Part shown: one piece after another, positions 47,594 to 56,358 of the stretch | Layout of the letters: every line of letters begins with the position of its first letter | Position numbering within the stretch: position 1 is the stretch's first letter | Assembly (NCBI RefSeq): GCF_014207435.1 | Contig: NZ_JACHGH010000005.1 | Coordinates: 62,001-126,000 of the forward strand | Length of the DNA stretch: 64,000 nucleotides | Reading direction: 5' to 3' | Source of the DNA: Salirhabdus euzebyi | GTDB lineage: Bacteria; Bacillota; Bacilli; Bacillales; Alkalibacillaceae | The notes under the pieces: model-generated | The model's database searches: none | What the model saw: only the letters and a program-made list of their open reading frames with translations | What the model was told of the DNA's origin: nothing | Made by a program: the position numbers and the translations under genes

Positions 47594-48811
47594 GTGTTTT
47601 CTATAGAAGAATATAGGGAAAGAATGAGAAAAACAAAACAAAAAATGAATGAACAAGGAATGGAAGTTTTAATTCTCGTCAACCCTTCCAATATGTATTA
47701 TTTAAGTGGTTATGATGCATGGTCATTTTACGTTCATCAAATGCTTGTAGTGATGATTGATGAGGAACAACCGATATGGATTGGAAGAGAGATGGATGCG
47801 AATAGTGCTAAAATTTCTACATGGATGCACAATGATAATGTTATTCCGTACCCTGATGACTATGTCCAGAATGATGTGAAGCATCCAATGGAATTTGCTG
47901 CTAACATTCTAAAGGAAATTGGGCAGGCAAATAGAGTGATAGGTGTAGAAATGGAAACCCACTACTTTTCAGCCTTATCTTATCAAAAGCTTGTCAAGAG
48001 TTTACCAAATGCGACGATAATAGATGCTGGACAGCTAGTAAATTGGGTAAGAGTTATTAAATCCCCACAAGAAATAAATTATATGAAAAAGGCGGGAAAG
48101 ATTGCAGAATTAGCTATGCAAAGAGCCTATGAGACAATAGATGAAGGTGTTCGAGAATGTGACGTTGCAGCTAATATTTATCAAGCTCAAGTTAGTGGAA
48201 CTGCTGAATATGGAGGAGATTACCCCGCAATTGTACCGATGATACCTTCCGGACGAAAGACCTCGGCACCGCATTTTACGTGGACGGATGATCGCTACGA
48301 TAGGAACGACCCAGCAATTATTGAGTTAGCTGGTTGCTATAAACGATACCACTCTCCGTTAGCTCGGACAATGGTAATTGGGCAACCGTCACAACAAATG
48401 GAGGAAACAGCAAAAGTCGTGACGGAGGGATTAAACGAGACGCTTGAAGTGATAAAGCCAGGAATAACAAGTGAAGAAATTGAAGCGGTATGGCGAAAAA
48501 CAATAGGCCAGTATGGATATGAAAAAACATCTCGTTTAGGCTACTCTGTTGGTCTAAGCTATCCACCGGATTGGGGAGAACACACGATTAGTGTTCGTAA
48601 AGGAGATCGAACCATTATTCAACCAAATATGACGTTGCACTTAATACCTGGCCTATGGTTCGAAAATTATGGTGTTGAAATTAGTGAAGCTATTCGGATT
48701 ACAGATAACGGTTATGAAACACTTGCTAATTTCCCAAGAGACTTATATATGAAGCAACCGTCACCGTCTTTATTTGTAAATGGCAACTTGTTATCAAGAG
48801 AAAATTATTAA
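47594..48811 (+). CDS. M24-fold creatinase/ectoine hydrolase-like protein
   Basis: 405 residues with a creatinase N-terminal domain (about 10-145) and an M24 pita-bread domain. The metal ligands of classical prolidases are lost: the first Asp block reads IIELAGCYKRYHSPLARTM where prolidases have two Asp. This agrees with metal-independent creatinase and with DoeA/EutD ectoine hydrolases, which share SGYDAWSFYVHQ-like and APHFTW blocks. It probably opens a ring or cleaves a C-N bond of an ectoine-like substrate; the exact substrate is open. Starts with GTG. A terminator follows. Confidence 0.82.
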   Translation: MFSIEEYRERMRKTKQKMNEQGMEVLILVNPSNMYYLSGYDAWSFYVHQMLVVMIDEEQPIWIGREMDANSAKISTWMHNDNVIPYPDDYVQNDVKHPMEFAANILKEIGQANRVIGVEMETHYFSALSYQKLVKSLPNATIIDAGQLVNWVRVIKSPQEINYMKKAGKIAELAMQRAYETIDEGVRECDVAANIYQAQVSGTAEYGGDYPAIVPMIPSGRKTSAPHFTWTDDRYDRNDPAIIELAGCYKRYHSPLARTMVIGQPSQQMEETAKVVTEGLNETLEVIKPGITSEEIEAVWRKTIGQYGYEKTSRLGYSVGLSYPPDWGEHTISVRKGDRTIIQPNMTLHLIPGLWFENYGVEISEAIRITDNGYETLANFPRDLYMKQPSPSLFVNGNLLSRENY

Positions 48812-48815
48812 CTTG

Positions 48816-48850
48816 AAGAAACCCAGTCTATATGAGACTGGGTTTCACGT
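48816..48850 (+). terminator. terminator of the catabolic operon
   Basis: Stem GAAACCCAGTCT/AGACTGGGTTTC, only a few bases past the stop at 48811. The T tract is short, so strength is moderate. Confidence 0.75.
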
Positions 48851-48874
48851 GTTATATAGGTCTTTATACCCAAT

Positions 48875-49000
48875 TGGCGCGATCATTTACGAAAATGGCA
48901 CAAAATCCATCTATTTTGGCACAATTATGGACAAAAGTGACACAATAAACTTCCACTTCGGCACGATTATAAACATAATTGGCACAAAATAACTCTGATG
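48875..49000. repeat. six-unit array with exact 21-bp period
   Basis: Units start at 48875, 48896, 48917, 48938, 48959 and 48980 with a TGGCACAA-like core (TGGCGCGA, TGGCACAA, TGGCACAA, TGACACAA, CGGCACGA, TGGCACAA) followed by variable A/T-rich sequence. It lies between convergent genes. A 70-codon plus-strand frame crosses it but has no ribosome site. Confidence 0.8.
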
Positions 49001-49047
49001 CCAAACTACTAAACTTTTGGTATCAGCACCAACAAAGTAGGGAGAGA

Positions 49048-50502
49048 CTAATTCTTCTCCTGATCCCTATCTTCTTTTTCTACCAGGAAATCATTTATCC
49101 AATCAACATATGGCTGTTTATCATAACTTTTATAGAGAGCACTAGAAAGTCTGATTGGATCGCCAAAAAAGAATCGCTCATATAATGTCTGCCTTGTGCC
49201 AAATGCACTCATACTTAAATCCCAAGCAAGTCGAAAAACTTTTAAGCGCTCCTCTGCATCTTTGGTTGCTCCTTGTAAATATAGTTCTAAATCTTTCTTC
49301 CGCTTTGATTTAAAGTCCTTTTCCGTTGGGATGGATACCATTCCACTTGCTCCAAGCAATTGAATGATTTCCGAAAAACGTGGGTATATACGAGGAAAGT
49401 AATGGTTTGCCACTTGTAACGACTTTATATCTGGACTCATTAACCCAAAGCGATCAATGCCTGCTTCCGCTTCAGCCCTAGTCAATAACGCCTTCATGAT
49501 TTCTAAAGCTTCAATTACTTCGGCAACCTTTGCTTGAACATGCTGATATTCACCAATATTAATTGTTTCTACGATGGACTCAACGATTCCTAACACAAAC
49601 TCTATTTTGACAATTTGTCTTGAAACTACCTGATGTAAAGCAAATGATCGAAATGCACTTTCCATTAAAAATTTATTAGAAAGCTCTAAGTTTTCGTAGA
49701 AGAATACTCTTTCCCACGGAACTAATACATTATCAAATACGATAATAGAATCCATCTCTTCAAAACGTGAACTTAAAGGATAATCAAAGGAGGAATCTTT
49801 ATAGGCAAAAGACTCCCGACATATAAATTTTAATCCCTTCGTATTACTTGGAATTGAAAAAGAATAGGCATAAGCAGGATCTACACATCCCCCAGCTGAA
49901 AACACCATAACTTCATCTGTAATTCCGCCTTGTGTTGCAAGAAGCCTAGCCCCTTGAATAACAATCCCATCATCATTTTTGTCTACAATTTTAGCTGCAA
50001 TTACTTCATCAGAGTCTTCAAAATATAGTTCGGAGCGGTTTACTTGAGGAGTAATAAATGTGTGTGTTAAAGAATAATCGTTTTCCCTTGCTTCCTCATA
50101 AAAGGATTGTAAGTTTTCGGGAAATGCATTTTCTTCTCCTTCTAACAGACCTTTAGAAGCTGCAAATGCCATAAGTGCCGTGTTCATATAGTCAGGACTT
50201 CTGCCCATCATGCCCCCACTTTTTCTAGCCCATTCCTGAGTAGTTTTCCTCCGTTGAATTAATTGTTCTAGCGTTTTTGGGGGCATAAACGAAGTACCAA
50301 CTGGATTTCCACTTACAGGTGAGGGATATGTCATATGTTCTACTTGATGTTGTGTATCATAAAGAATGGCTTGAGTTGCCAATACCCCTTTAAATGCGGG
50401 ATGGTCTGAAATCTTATTTTCTACTCTTTCCCCCTCAATCCATACATTATTATTCATTTTATCGATTCGGTCGATGTACGCTTTACCAGTAATCGCTGAC
50501 AT
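49048..50502 (-). CDS. HpaB/PvcC-type flavin-dependent monooxygenase
   Basis: 484 residues, resembling 4-hydroxyphenylacetate 3-monooxygenase oxygenase components. Family blocks include YEEARENDYSLTHTFITPQ, GARLLATQG and the VLVPWERVFFYEN region. Such enzymes use FADH2 from a separate reductase, and none is encoded nearby. The ATG at 50500-50502 with AGGGGTG upstream is preferred to the GTG at 50508. Convergent with the catabolic operon. Confidence 0.85.
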   Translation of the reverse strand: MSAITGKAYIDRIDKMNNNVWIEGERVENKISDHPAFKGVLATQAILYDTQHQVEHMTYPSPVSGNPVGTSFMPPKTLEQLIQRRKTTQEWARKSGGMMGRSPDYMNTALMAFAASKGLLEGEENAFPENLQSFYEEARENDYSLTHTFITPQVNRSELYFEDSDEVIAAKIVDKNDDGIVIQGARLLATQGGITDEVMVFSAGGCVDPAYAYSFSIPSNTKGLKFICRESFAYKDSSFDYPLSSRFEEMDSIIVFDNVLVPWERVFFYENLELSNKFLMESAFRSFALHQVVSRQIVKIEFVLGIVESIVETINIGEYQHVQAKVAEVIEALEIMKALLTRAEAEAGIDRFGLMSPDIKSLQVANHYFPRIYPRFSEIIQLLGASGMVSIPTEKDFKSKRKKDLELYLQGATKDAEERLKVFRLAWDLSMSAFGTRQTLYERFFFGDPIRLSSALYKSYDKQPYVDWINDFLVEKEDRDQEKN

Positions 50503-50655
50503 CCTCACACCCCTAATTAATGTTTTAGATTAATCATTACCATTACATCTTATTGAAGAGAAAGAGCAGTTGTTACTCTCATTGGTTGACTAAATTCATC
50601 TAAAATCATGATGGATACACTTTTGGGCAAACGATTAAATCCTATCTTATACAAA

Positions 50656-50692
50656 AAAACTCCCTCACCTATTTCAGATGAGGGAAGTTGCT
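50656..50692 (-). terminator. terminator of the acyl-CoA dehydrogenase-like gene
   Basis: Stem AACTTCCCTCATC/GATGAGGGAAGTT-like arms with T's on the minus strand, just past the stop at 50693. Confidence 0.8.
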
Positions 50693-51859
50693 TTATTGTT
50701 GATTGTTTTCTAATGCTCTACCTGCTAACATTTGAATGACCATATCTTCCATTGGTGGATTGTGAATACCTGCCCTGACATCTCGGTAATATTGCTCAAA
50801 GGAATAATCTTTAGACAATCCTCTTCCACCTACTATTCTCATCGCCAAATCCACTACTTTCAATGCTGCATTAGTGGCAGAAACTTTTACTGCAGCTAAT
50901 TCTGGTCCTAGTAAGTTTCTCTCTTCTGGGTTTTCATCCCATTTTTTTGCGATTGCATACATAAAATGGCGAGCTTGCAATAACTCAAAATCCATTTCAC
51001 CAATCTTTTGTTTCACATGTGGAACCTCAGAAATAGTTGTTTTTAAACTGTTAGGCTGATAGTTTTTAGCAAATTGTATCGCATCGTTTCTTGCAGCAAT
51101 AGCAATGCCTAAGTAACAAGCAGGTATATGCAGTAACCATCCTTTTGGCACTCTCTTGGGGGATTGTATTTCTACTAAAGCTTCCTGAGGCAGTTTTACA
51201 TTAGTTAACACAAGGTCATCACTACCGGTTCCACGCATTCCTAAAGTGTCCCACGTCTGTTCTACTGTTAGCCCAGATACATCATTGGGAATTAAAAACC
51301 AGCCGACTGCCTTTTTATTCTCGACGTATGCGGAAACAATAAAATAGTCTAATACGTTTGCCATTGTAGTAAAAGATTTTCTTCCATTTATAACATAGTG
51401 ATCTCCTTCCAATGTGGCGCTTGTTTCTGGTCTGCCACCTCTAGTCGGGCTCCCTGTAGCTGGCTCTGTTGCCGCTCGATTCACTATTTTTTTCTTTTCA
51501 CTAATTTCTATTGCCAAACGATGAAAGTCGTCAGCGGACCATGTTTGATCGTCAGCTAATTCCTTCACTACACCTAAGTGCCAGCCAATGGATAAAGCGG
51601 TTGAACCGTCACCAACAGCTAATTGTTCTTGGACTAATAAAAGCTCGTATAACGAAATGTTTTTGCCGTTATACTTCTCAGGAAGCGTAAGTGTTACATA
51701 ATCAGCTTCCTTTAAATCACGTAACATTTCTTCTGAAAAAGATGCTTGTTGATCAACTTCTGTTCGCCTACTTTTCGCCCGAACGGATAACGAATGTGCT
51801 AAATTCCACAAGTCTCTTTGTCGTTCATTATGAATAAAGGGAGAAAATATATTAGCCAT
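50693..51859 (-). CDS. acyl-CoA dehydrogenase-like flavoprotein (YdbM-like)
   Basis: 388 residues with the acyl-CoA dehydrogenase fold (N domain, VNRAATEPATGS, DTLGMRGTGSDDLVL, IVGGRGLSKDYSFEQYYRDVRAGI). The position of the usual catalytic glutamate of the YEGTNE type reads HNPPMEDM, so it may be a monooxygenase-type (DszC-like) or inactive dehydrogenase. Resembles B. subtilis YdbM, of unknown function. Same strand as the HpaB-like gene, which lies downstream, but separated from it by a terminator. Confidence 0.82.
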   Translation of the reverse strand: MANIFSPFIHNERQRDLWNLAHSLSVRAKSRRTEVDQQASFSEEMLRDLKEADYVTLTLPEKYNGKNISLYELLLVQEQLAVGDGSTALSIGWHLGVVKELADDQTWSADDFHRLAIEISEKKKIVNRAATEPATGSPTRGGRPETSATLEGDHYVINGRKSFTTMANVLDYFIVSAYVENKKAVGWFLIPNDVSGLTVEQTWDTLGMRGTGSDDLVLTNVKLPQEALVEIQSPKRVPKGWLLHIPACYLGIAIAARNDAIQFAKNYQPNSLKTTISEVPHVKQKIGEMDFELLQARHFMYAIAKKWDENPEERNLLGPELAAVKVSATNAALKVVDLAMRIVGGRGLSKDYSFEQYYRDVRAGIHNPPMEDMVIQMLAGRALENNQQ

Positions 51860-51951
51860 GAAACCACCCCACTATTTTCACTTTGTATTTGACCAGCTTT
51901 TTATATGCTAAAAGCATACTAAAATTATCGGATTTTATCCAATGATGAATA

Positions 51952-53016
51952 TCAAGGGATTATGCGGATAAGCTTATCATCTTCAGGTCTCGGGTTTCCT
52001 CTTCCGTCTCGATTATTCGTTATCGTATACAAATAACCACCCTCCCAAATAATATCCCGCATTCTACTTCCCTCATTGTATATAACAGACGTTACTTGGT
52101 CATTTATGTCATAACTCATTACTCTAGATCCTCTTAACGTAGCTATATATAATTTACCATTATGATAAGTGAGTCCGGACGGTGCCCACGTATCCGTACC
52201 CGTATGAAATACAGGTGCTTCCATATTGGAAGCCGTCTCATCACCCTCCATTACCGGCCAGCCATAATTATTCCCTGGTTTAATCAAATTAATTTCATCA
52301 TGCGCACTTTGTCCATGTTCAGAACTATATAAATTTCCTTCCTCATCCCAGGCAAGCCCTTGAGGGTTTCGATGGCCATAAGAATAAATATAAGACCCCG
52401 AAAACGGGTTATCTGAAGGAATCGTACCGTCCAAGTTTAACCTTAAAATTTTACCAGCCAAACTACTTGTCTCTTGTGCTAATTCCCGAATCCCTGCATC
52501 CCCTGTAGTAGCATAAAGTTTACCATCTGGTCCAATCTTAATTCTGCCTCCATTGTGAATAGTTCCACCTGGTATTCCTTCCAATAGTACCGCAATTTCA
52601 TTCCACGCTTTTCCATCCCGTTTCAAGGTGATGATTCGATTTAATATTTCTCCATTTTCTTCATATGTATAATAAGCATATGCATGCTGAGTCTCCTCGA
52701 AATCTGGCGCTAAAATGAAGCCTAAAAATCCTCCTTCGCCTACGTGGTTAATTTCTTTCGTTACATGGATTTTTTGCTCCTGCACATTACCTTCCTCCAC
52801 CATTAAAATTGTTCCTCCCCGCTGGCTAAGATAAAAAACATTTCCATATTTATTAATTGTCCAAGGAATGTTTAAATTTGTTGCTAGAATTTCGATTTCT
52901 TCTGACTGCAACACCTCTTCAGCTTCTTGGCTTTTTTCCTCAGGAGTACTTTCCCCAATATCATTAGAACATCCGATAAGAAAGATTAGTAAAAGAGAAA
53001 AGTAATACTTTTTCAT
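51952..53016 (-). CDS. PQQ-dependent sugar dehydrogenase-like lipoprotein
   Basis: Secreted lipoprotein of about 354 residues with lipobox IGC (Cys 16), then an acidic linker and a six-bladed propeller of the glucose/sorbosone dehydrogenase family. Blocks: TIHNGGRIKIGPDGKLYATTGD, SYGHRNPQGLAW and EGNLYSSEHG. Bacilli usually make no PQQ, so activity may need environmental PQQ or be lost. ATG at 53016 with GAGGTG upstream. Confidence 0.86.
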   Translation of the reverse strand: MKKYYFSLLLIFLIGCSNDIGESTPEEKSQEAEEVLQSEEIEILATNLNIPWTINKYGNVFYLSQRGGTILMVEEGNVQEQKIHVTKEINHVGEGGFLGFILAPDFEETQHAYAYYTYEENGEILNRIITLKRDGKAWNEIAVLLEGIPGGTIHNGGRIKIGPDGKLYATTGDAGIRELAQETSSLAGKILRLNLDGTIPSDNPFSGSYIYSYGHRNPQGLAWDEEGNLYSSEHGQSAHDEINLIKPGNNYGWPVMEGDETASNMEAPVFHTGTDTWAPSGLTYHNGKLYIATLRGSRVMSYDINDQVTSVIYNEGSRMRDIIWEGGYLYTITNNRDGRGNPRPEDDKLIRIIP

Positions 53017-53137
53017 GCAAATCACCTCATATTTCTTGGATTACATCCTTTTTAAGAAAAGATCCATTAACATGTTTATCGATTTCAGATTACAGTCAAT
53101 AACGAAAATCAACCTATCATTTAACAGTGTTTAAGAA

Positions 53138-53162
53138 AAAAACTACCGTTTACTCGGTAGCT
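53138..53162 (-). terminator. terminator of the EAL gene
   Basis: Stem GCTACCG/CGGTAGT with loop AGTAAA on the minus strand, then seven T, 25 bases past the stop at 53187. Confidence 0.75.
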
Positions 53163-53186
53163 TCTTAGTAGTATCATCCTATCGTT

Positions 53187-54218
53187 TTATATGACAAAAA
53201 TCTTGTTAACTGGTTCTGCTTGGGGCTTTCCGATGTAGTAGCCTTGTGCTAAATCCATATCTATAGAACGACAGTAATCTAATTCTTCCTTTCTTTCTAT
53301 CCCTTCGCCTAATATTTTAATTCCCATTCCCTTTGCTATATTCATAACTTCCTGTAAAAAAGATTGCTTTTCTACATTTTGATCACAATAAGAGATAAAT
53401 TGTCGATCTACTTTCACATAATCAGGGGATAGCTTTTTCAGCATTTCCAAAGTCGCATATCCAGCACCAACATCATCAAGGGCAACCTTCATTCCTGATT
53501 CTTTATATGTATTAAAGATATCGACCAGAAAATTAACATCCGTTATTTTTTCTGTTTCTACTACCTCGAAAACTAAGTCCTCAGGCTCTACATTATATTT
53601 TTCTACAATGGAGAAAGTATGCTGCAAACAAAATTTTGGGTTATATATAGTCGATGGCAAGAAATTAATAAAACTTTTAACCCCACTGCCAATTTTATTA
53701 ACCCTAGATTTCACTGCCGTTTCTCTTGCTCTTTGATCAAGAAGAGAGTGCAAGCCTGTTTGTTGAGCAACTTGAAATAGTTCTCCAGGATTAATCTGGA
53801 TGTTAGTATCACTAGATCGAAGTAAGGACTCATAGCCATAAATAGAAAAATCCTGTAACTGAACAATTGGTTGAAAGTGGCTTACTAAGTTCCCTTTTGC
53901 AATAAAATCCACAATTGGCTCCGTTTTTATTCTTTCATATAGGGTTTCTATTGAAATCATTGGTTGTACAATTTTATCCTTTTTCTGACCTGTATATGCA
54001 AACAAATTCTTTATTTTTAATCGTAAAAGGCTGTCTATTATTTTTTTTAGTGTCTCCTTCTCTTCATATGGAAAAAGGATAGTGTTGTCTTTTTGTATAA
54101 ACGGAAACGAGAAGCTTCGAAAAGATTCCACTAGTAATGGTTGACTATAAATATACAAAAAACCCTTCTCTTGTATAGGAAAAGGTAATCCACATTCTAC
54201 ACAGCTTCTTCTTATCAT
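53187..54218 (-). CDS. EAL-domain cyclic-di-GMP phosphodiesterase-like protein
   Basis: About 343 residues. A cysteine pair (SCVECGLPF) at the start may bind zinc; no membrane segment. The EAL domain occupies the C-terminal 230 residues. The signature reads GYESLLR (E present, A changed to S), with FVVETEK-like FEVVETEKI, VALDDVGAGYATL, VKVDRQF and GEGIERKEE present. The DDVGAGYA in place of DDFGTGYS may weaken activity. ATG at 54218 with AAAAGG nine bases upstream. Confidence 0.85.
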   Translation of the reverse strand: MIRRSCVECGLPFPIQEKGFLYIYSQPLLVESFRSFSFPFIQKDNTILFPYEEKETLKKIIDSLLRLKIKNLFAYTGQKKDKIVQPMISIETLYERIKTEPIVDFIAKGNLVSHFQPIVQLQDFSIYGYESLLRSSDTNIQINPGELFQVAQQTGLHSLLDQRARETAVKSRVNKIGSGVKSFINFLPSTIYNPKFCLQHTFSIVEKYNVEPEDLVFEVVETEKITDVNFLVDIFNTYKESGMKVALDDVGAGYATLEMLKKLSPDYVKVDRQFISYCDQNVEKQSFLQEVMNIAKGMGIKILGEGIERKEELDYCRSIDMDLAQGYYIGKPQAEPVNKIFVI

Positions 54219-54390
54219 ATTCCCCATCCTTTTAGCAAACGCCTATTATTAAGATCATACTAATTATAACAAATATCTACCTAATCACTTACCATTCTGT
54301 TTTTGGTATAGGCAAACAACTTTGTTTTATTTGAATATAGTACATATGAATTCATCTTTTTTAACTTTAAATGAAAGGAAGTCATACAAA

Positions 54391-55287
54391 ATGTACTGGA
54401 ACGACAGACAAAAAGATATCTATTCACAAGAAGGAGGTTTTCCGCCCCAACATCAACCCCGTCAGCCAGGCGTAGAAACGCTTATGGTACCAAAACCCAT
54501 AGTAGAAGACCCTGATTATACGGGTTCAGCAAAGCTAGAAGGCAAAGTTGCTATTATTACGGGAGGTGATAGTGGTATTGGGGCTGCAACAGCCATTGCT
54601 TTTGCAAAAGAAGGAGCAAATGTGGTTATCGCCTATTATGACGAATATGAAAATGTCGATGCATATCGGACAAAAATGAGAATGGAACAGCTTGGCCGTA
54701 ACTGTCTACTTATTCCTGGGGACTTAAAATCAGAATCCCACTGTAAAAATGTAGTTGATCTCACTATAAAATATTTTGGGAGACTAGATATTTTGGTGAA
54801 CAATCATGCCGTTCAGTACCCTCAAGATAGTTTATTGGACATCACATCAGAGCAATGGGACTTTACGTTCAAGACGAACATCTATCCTTTCTTTTACACA
54901 ACAAAAGCAGCATTGCCATACCTAAAAGAAGGTAGTTCCATTATTAATACAGCTTCCATTGTTGCATATGAAGGTAATGAGAAGTTAATAGATTACACAG
55001 CTACAAAGGGGGCAATAGTTGGTTTCACTCGTGCACTCTCTCAAAACTTTATTTCAAAAGGCATTAGAGTAAATGCCGTAGCACCAGGTCCAATATGGAC
55101 TCCCTTGATCCCATCTAGTTTTTCTGCAGCTTATGTGGCAAATAAATTTGGTCAAGACGTACCGATGAAACGAGCAGGCCAGCCGTTTGAATTGGCTCCA
55201 GCATATGTATATTTAGCCTCTTCGGATTCCTCTTATGTTTCAGGCCAAGTAATTCATGTGAATGGTGGAAAGATGGTGAGTTCATAG
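54391..55287 (+). CDS. short-chain dehydrogenase/reductase (YhdF/YhxC-like)
   Basis: 298 residues. Extended N-terminal tail (about 45 residues) with [20 protein letters not shown], then the SDR Rossmann motif [12 protein letters not shown] and the active site YTATKGA with upstream Ser in NTASIV. The tail and [10 protein letters not shown] block are typical of general-stress SDRs of Bacillus. ATG at 54391 with AAAGGAAG upstream; the frame from 54322 has no ribosome site. Confidence 0.9.
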   Translation: MYWNDRQKDIYSQEGGFPPQHQPRQPGVETLMVPKPIVEDPDYTGSAKLEGKVAIITGGDSGIGAATAIAFAKEGANVVIAYYDEYENVDAYRTKMRMEQLGRNCLLIPGDLKSESHCKNVVDLTIKYFGRLDILVNNHAVQYPQDSLLDITSEQWDFTFKTNIYPFFYTTKAALPYLKEGSSIINTASIVAYEGNEKLIDYTATKGAIVGFTRALSQNFISKGIRVNAVAPGPIWTPLIPSSFSAAYVANKFGQDVPMKRAGQPFELAPAYVYLASSDSSYVSGQVIHVNGGKMVSS

Positions 55288-55292
55288 TATTG

Positions 55293-55328
55293 AAAAACCC
55301 CTCTAACAATTATTGTTAGAGGGGTTCA
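55293..55328 (+). terminator. bidirectional terminator between SDR and dhaM
   Basis: Stem AACCCCTCTAACAA/TTGTTAGAGGGGTT with A's on one side, T's on the other; serves both convergent genes. Confidence 0.82.
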
Positions 55329-55329
55329 C

Positions 55330-55713
55330 TTAATGATTCGGATTTAACACGCTTTTTGCTGATTCTAATACTTCCTCTAATGATTTCCCCATACCTGATT
55401 CTACTGCACCAACATAGGATCCTTCTAATAAAGGAACATCAGCTATTTTAATATTATCGTATTCCGATAGTTCAATAGCTACCTCAGCATTCATCCTCGC
55501 ACTTCCTAAGTCAAAAAAGAGAAGAACTCCCTTTTCACTGTAAGCACGTTCAATAGCACCTTGAACTTTTTCAACACTAGTGCCGATATCATTGTCATCC
55601 GTTCCACCAGCTACTTCCACTGGAACATCATGAACAACTTGGCGAATAATATCTTTAATCCCTTCAACAACCTTAGAACTATGGGAGATTAAAACGATTC
55701 CTACATGTGACAT
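55330..55713 (-). CDS. dhaM: dihydroxyacetone kinase phosphotransfer subunit DhaM
   Basis: 127-residue EIIA-Man-like protein that receives a phosphate from HPr on a histidine (LISHSSKVVEG, His 10) and passes it to ADP bound to DhaL. It is the single-domain Gram-positive form, without the HPr and EI-like parts of E. coli DhaM. Last gene of dhaKLM, four bases after dhaL. Confidence 0.93.
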   Translation of the reverse strand: MSHVGIVLISHSSKVVEGIKDIIRQVVHDVPVEVAGGTDDNDIGTSVEKVQGAIERAYSEKGVLLFFDLGSARMNAEVAIELSEYDNIKIADVPLLEGSYVGAVESGMGKSLEEVLESAKSVLNPNH

Positions 55714-55717
55714 CTAA

Positions 55718-56338
55718 TTATTCCCCTTCCTTAAGCACTTCAGCAAGTGATGCAAATAAATAGTAAGAAGAAACAGATCCAGGGTCAAGATGTCCAATAG
55801 AACGTTCTTTCAAGTAAGCAGCACGCCCTTTTATTGCCATTACATCTTTCGTTGATTCCATCGCACTCTTCGCTGTGTTTTCTAGAGAGTCTGCTTCAAA
55901 ATCACTTTGCTCTTGTAACATGCGTAAAACAGGAGTCCAAACATCAAGAAGTGTTTTGTCTCCTTCTTTTGCTTTTCCTCTTTGAATAATTCCGTTGATT
56001 GCTTCTTCTACACCTTTTGTAAACCGTTCATGGCTGACGGAATCCTCACCCTTAACTGCCATGGACATTTTTAAAAAAGCAGTTCCATAAAGGGGACCTG
56101 AAGCACCACCAACCTTAGACATTAATGTCATCGCTACATCCTTAAAAATGTCCGATACACTCGTATAGGATGAAGAAGTTGTCTTGCCTACTGCTTCTTG
56201 AAAGCCTCGAGCCATATTAAGACCGTGATCACCGTCTCCTATTGCTCGATCTAAAGCACTTAGATAGTCTTTATTTGTTTGTATTTTTTCATTCGTTTTT
56301 TCTATCCAGTTTAAAGCGTGCTGAACTTGTAATTCCAC
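55718..56338 (-). CDS. dhaL: dihydroxyacetone kinase ADP-binding subunit DhaL
   Basis: 206 residues. The ADP/Mg-binding aspartates are in AIGDGDHGLNMARG near residue 30. GTG start (56336-56338) with AGGGGGGAA upstream. Works with DhaK and DhaM to phosphorylate dihydroxyacetone. Confidence 0.93.
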   Translation of the reverse strand: MELQVQHALNWIEKTNEKIQTNKDYLSALDRAIGDGDHGLNMARGFQEAVGKTTSSSYTSVSDIFKDVAMTLMSKVGGASGPLYGTAFLKMSMAVKGEDSVSHERFTKGVEEAINGIIQRGKAKEGDKTLLDVWTPVLRMLQEQSDFEADSLENTAKSAMESTKDVMAIKGRAAYLKERSIGHLDPGSVSSYYLFASLAEVLKEGE

Positions 56339-56358
56339 ATTAATTCCCCCCTGTCCTA

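Noticed and set aside
48780-48992. 70-codon plus-strand frame across the 21-bp array
   Set aside because: No ribosome site. It overlaps the end of the M24 gene and a terminator; the 21-bp period, a multiple of three, keeps the frame open by chance.
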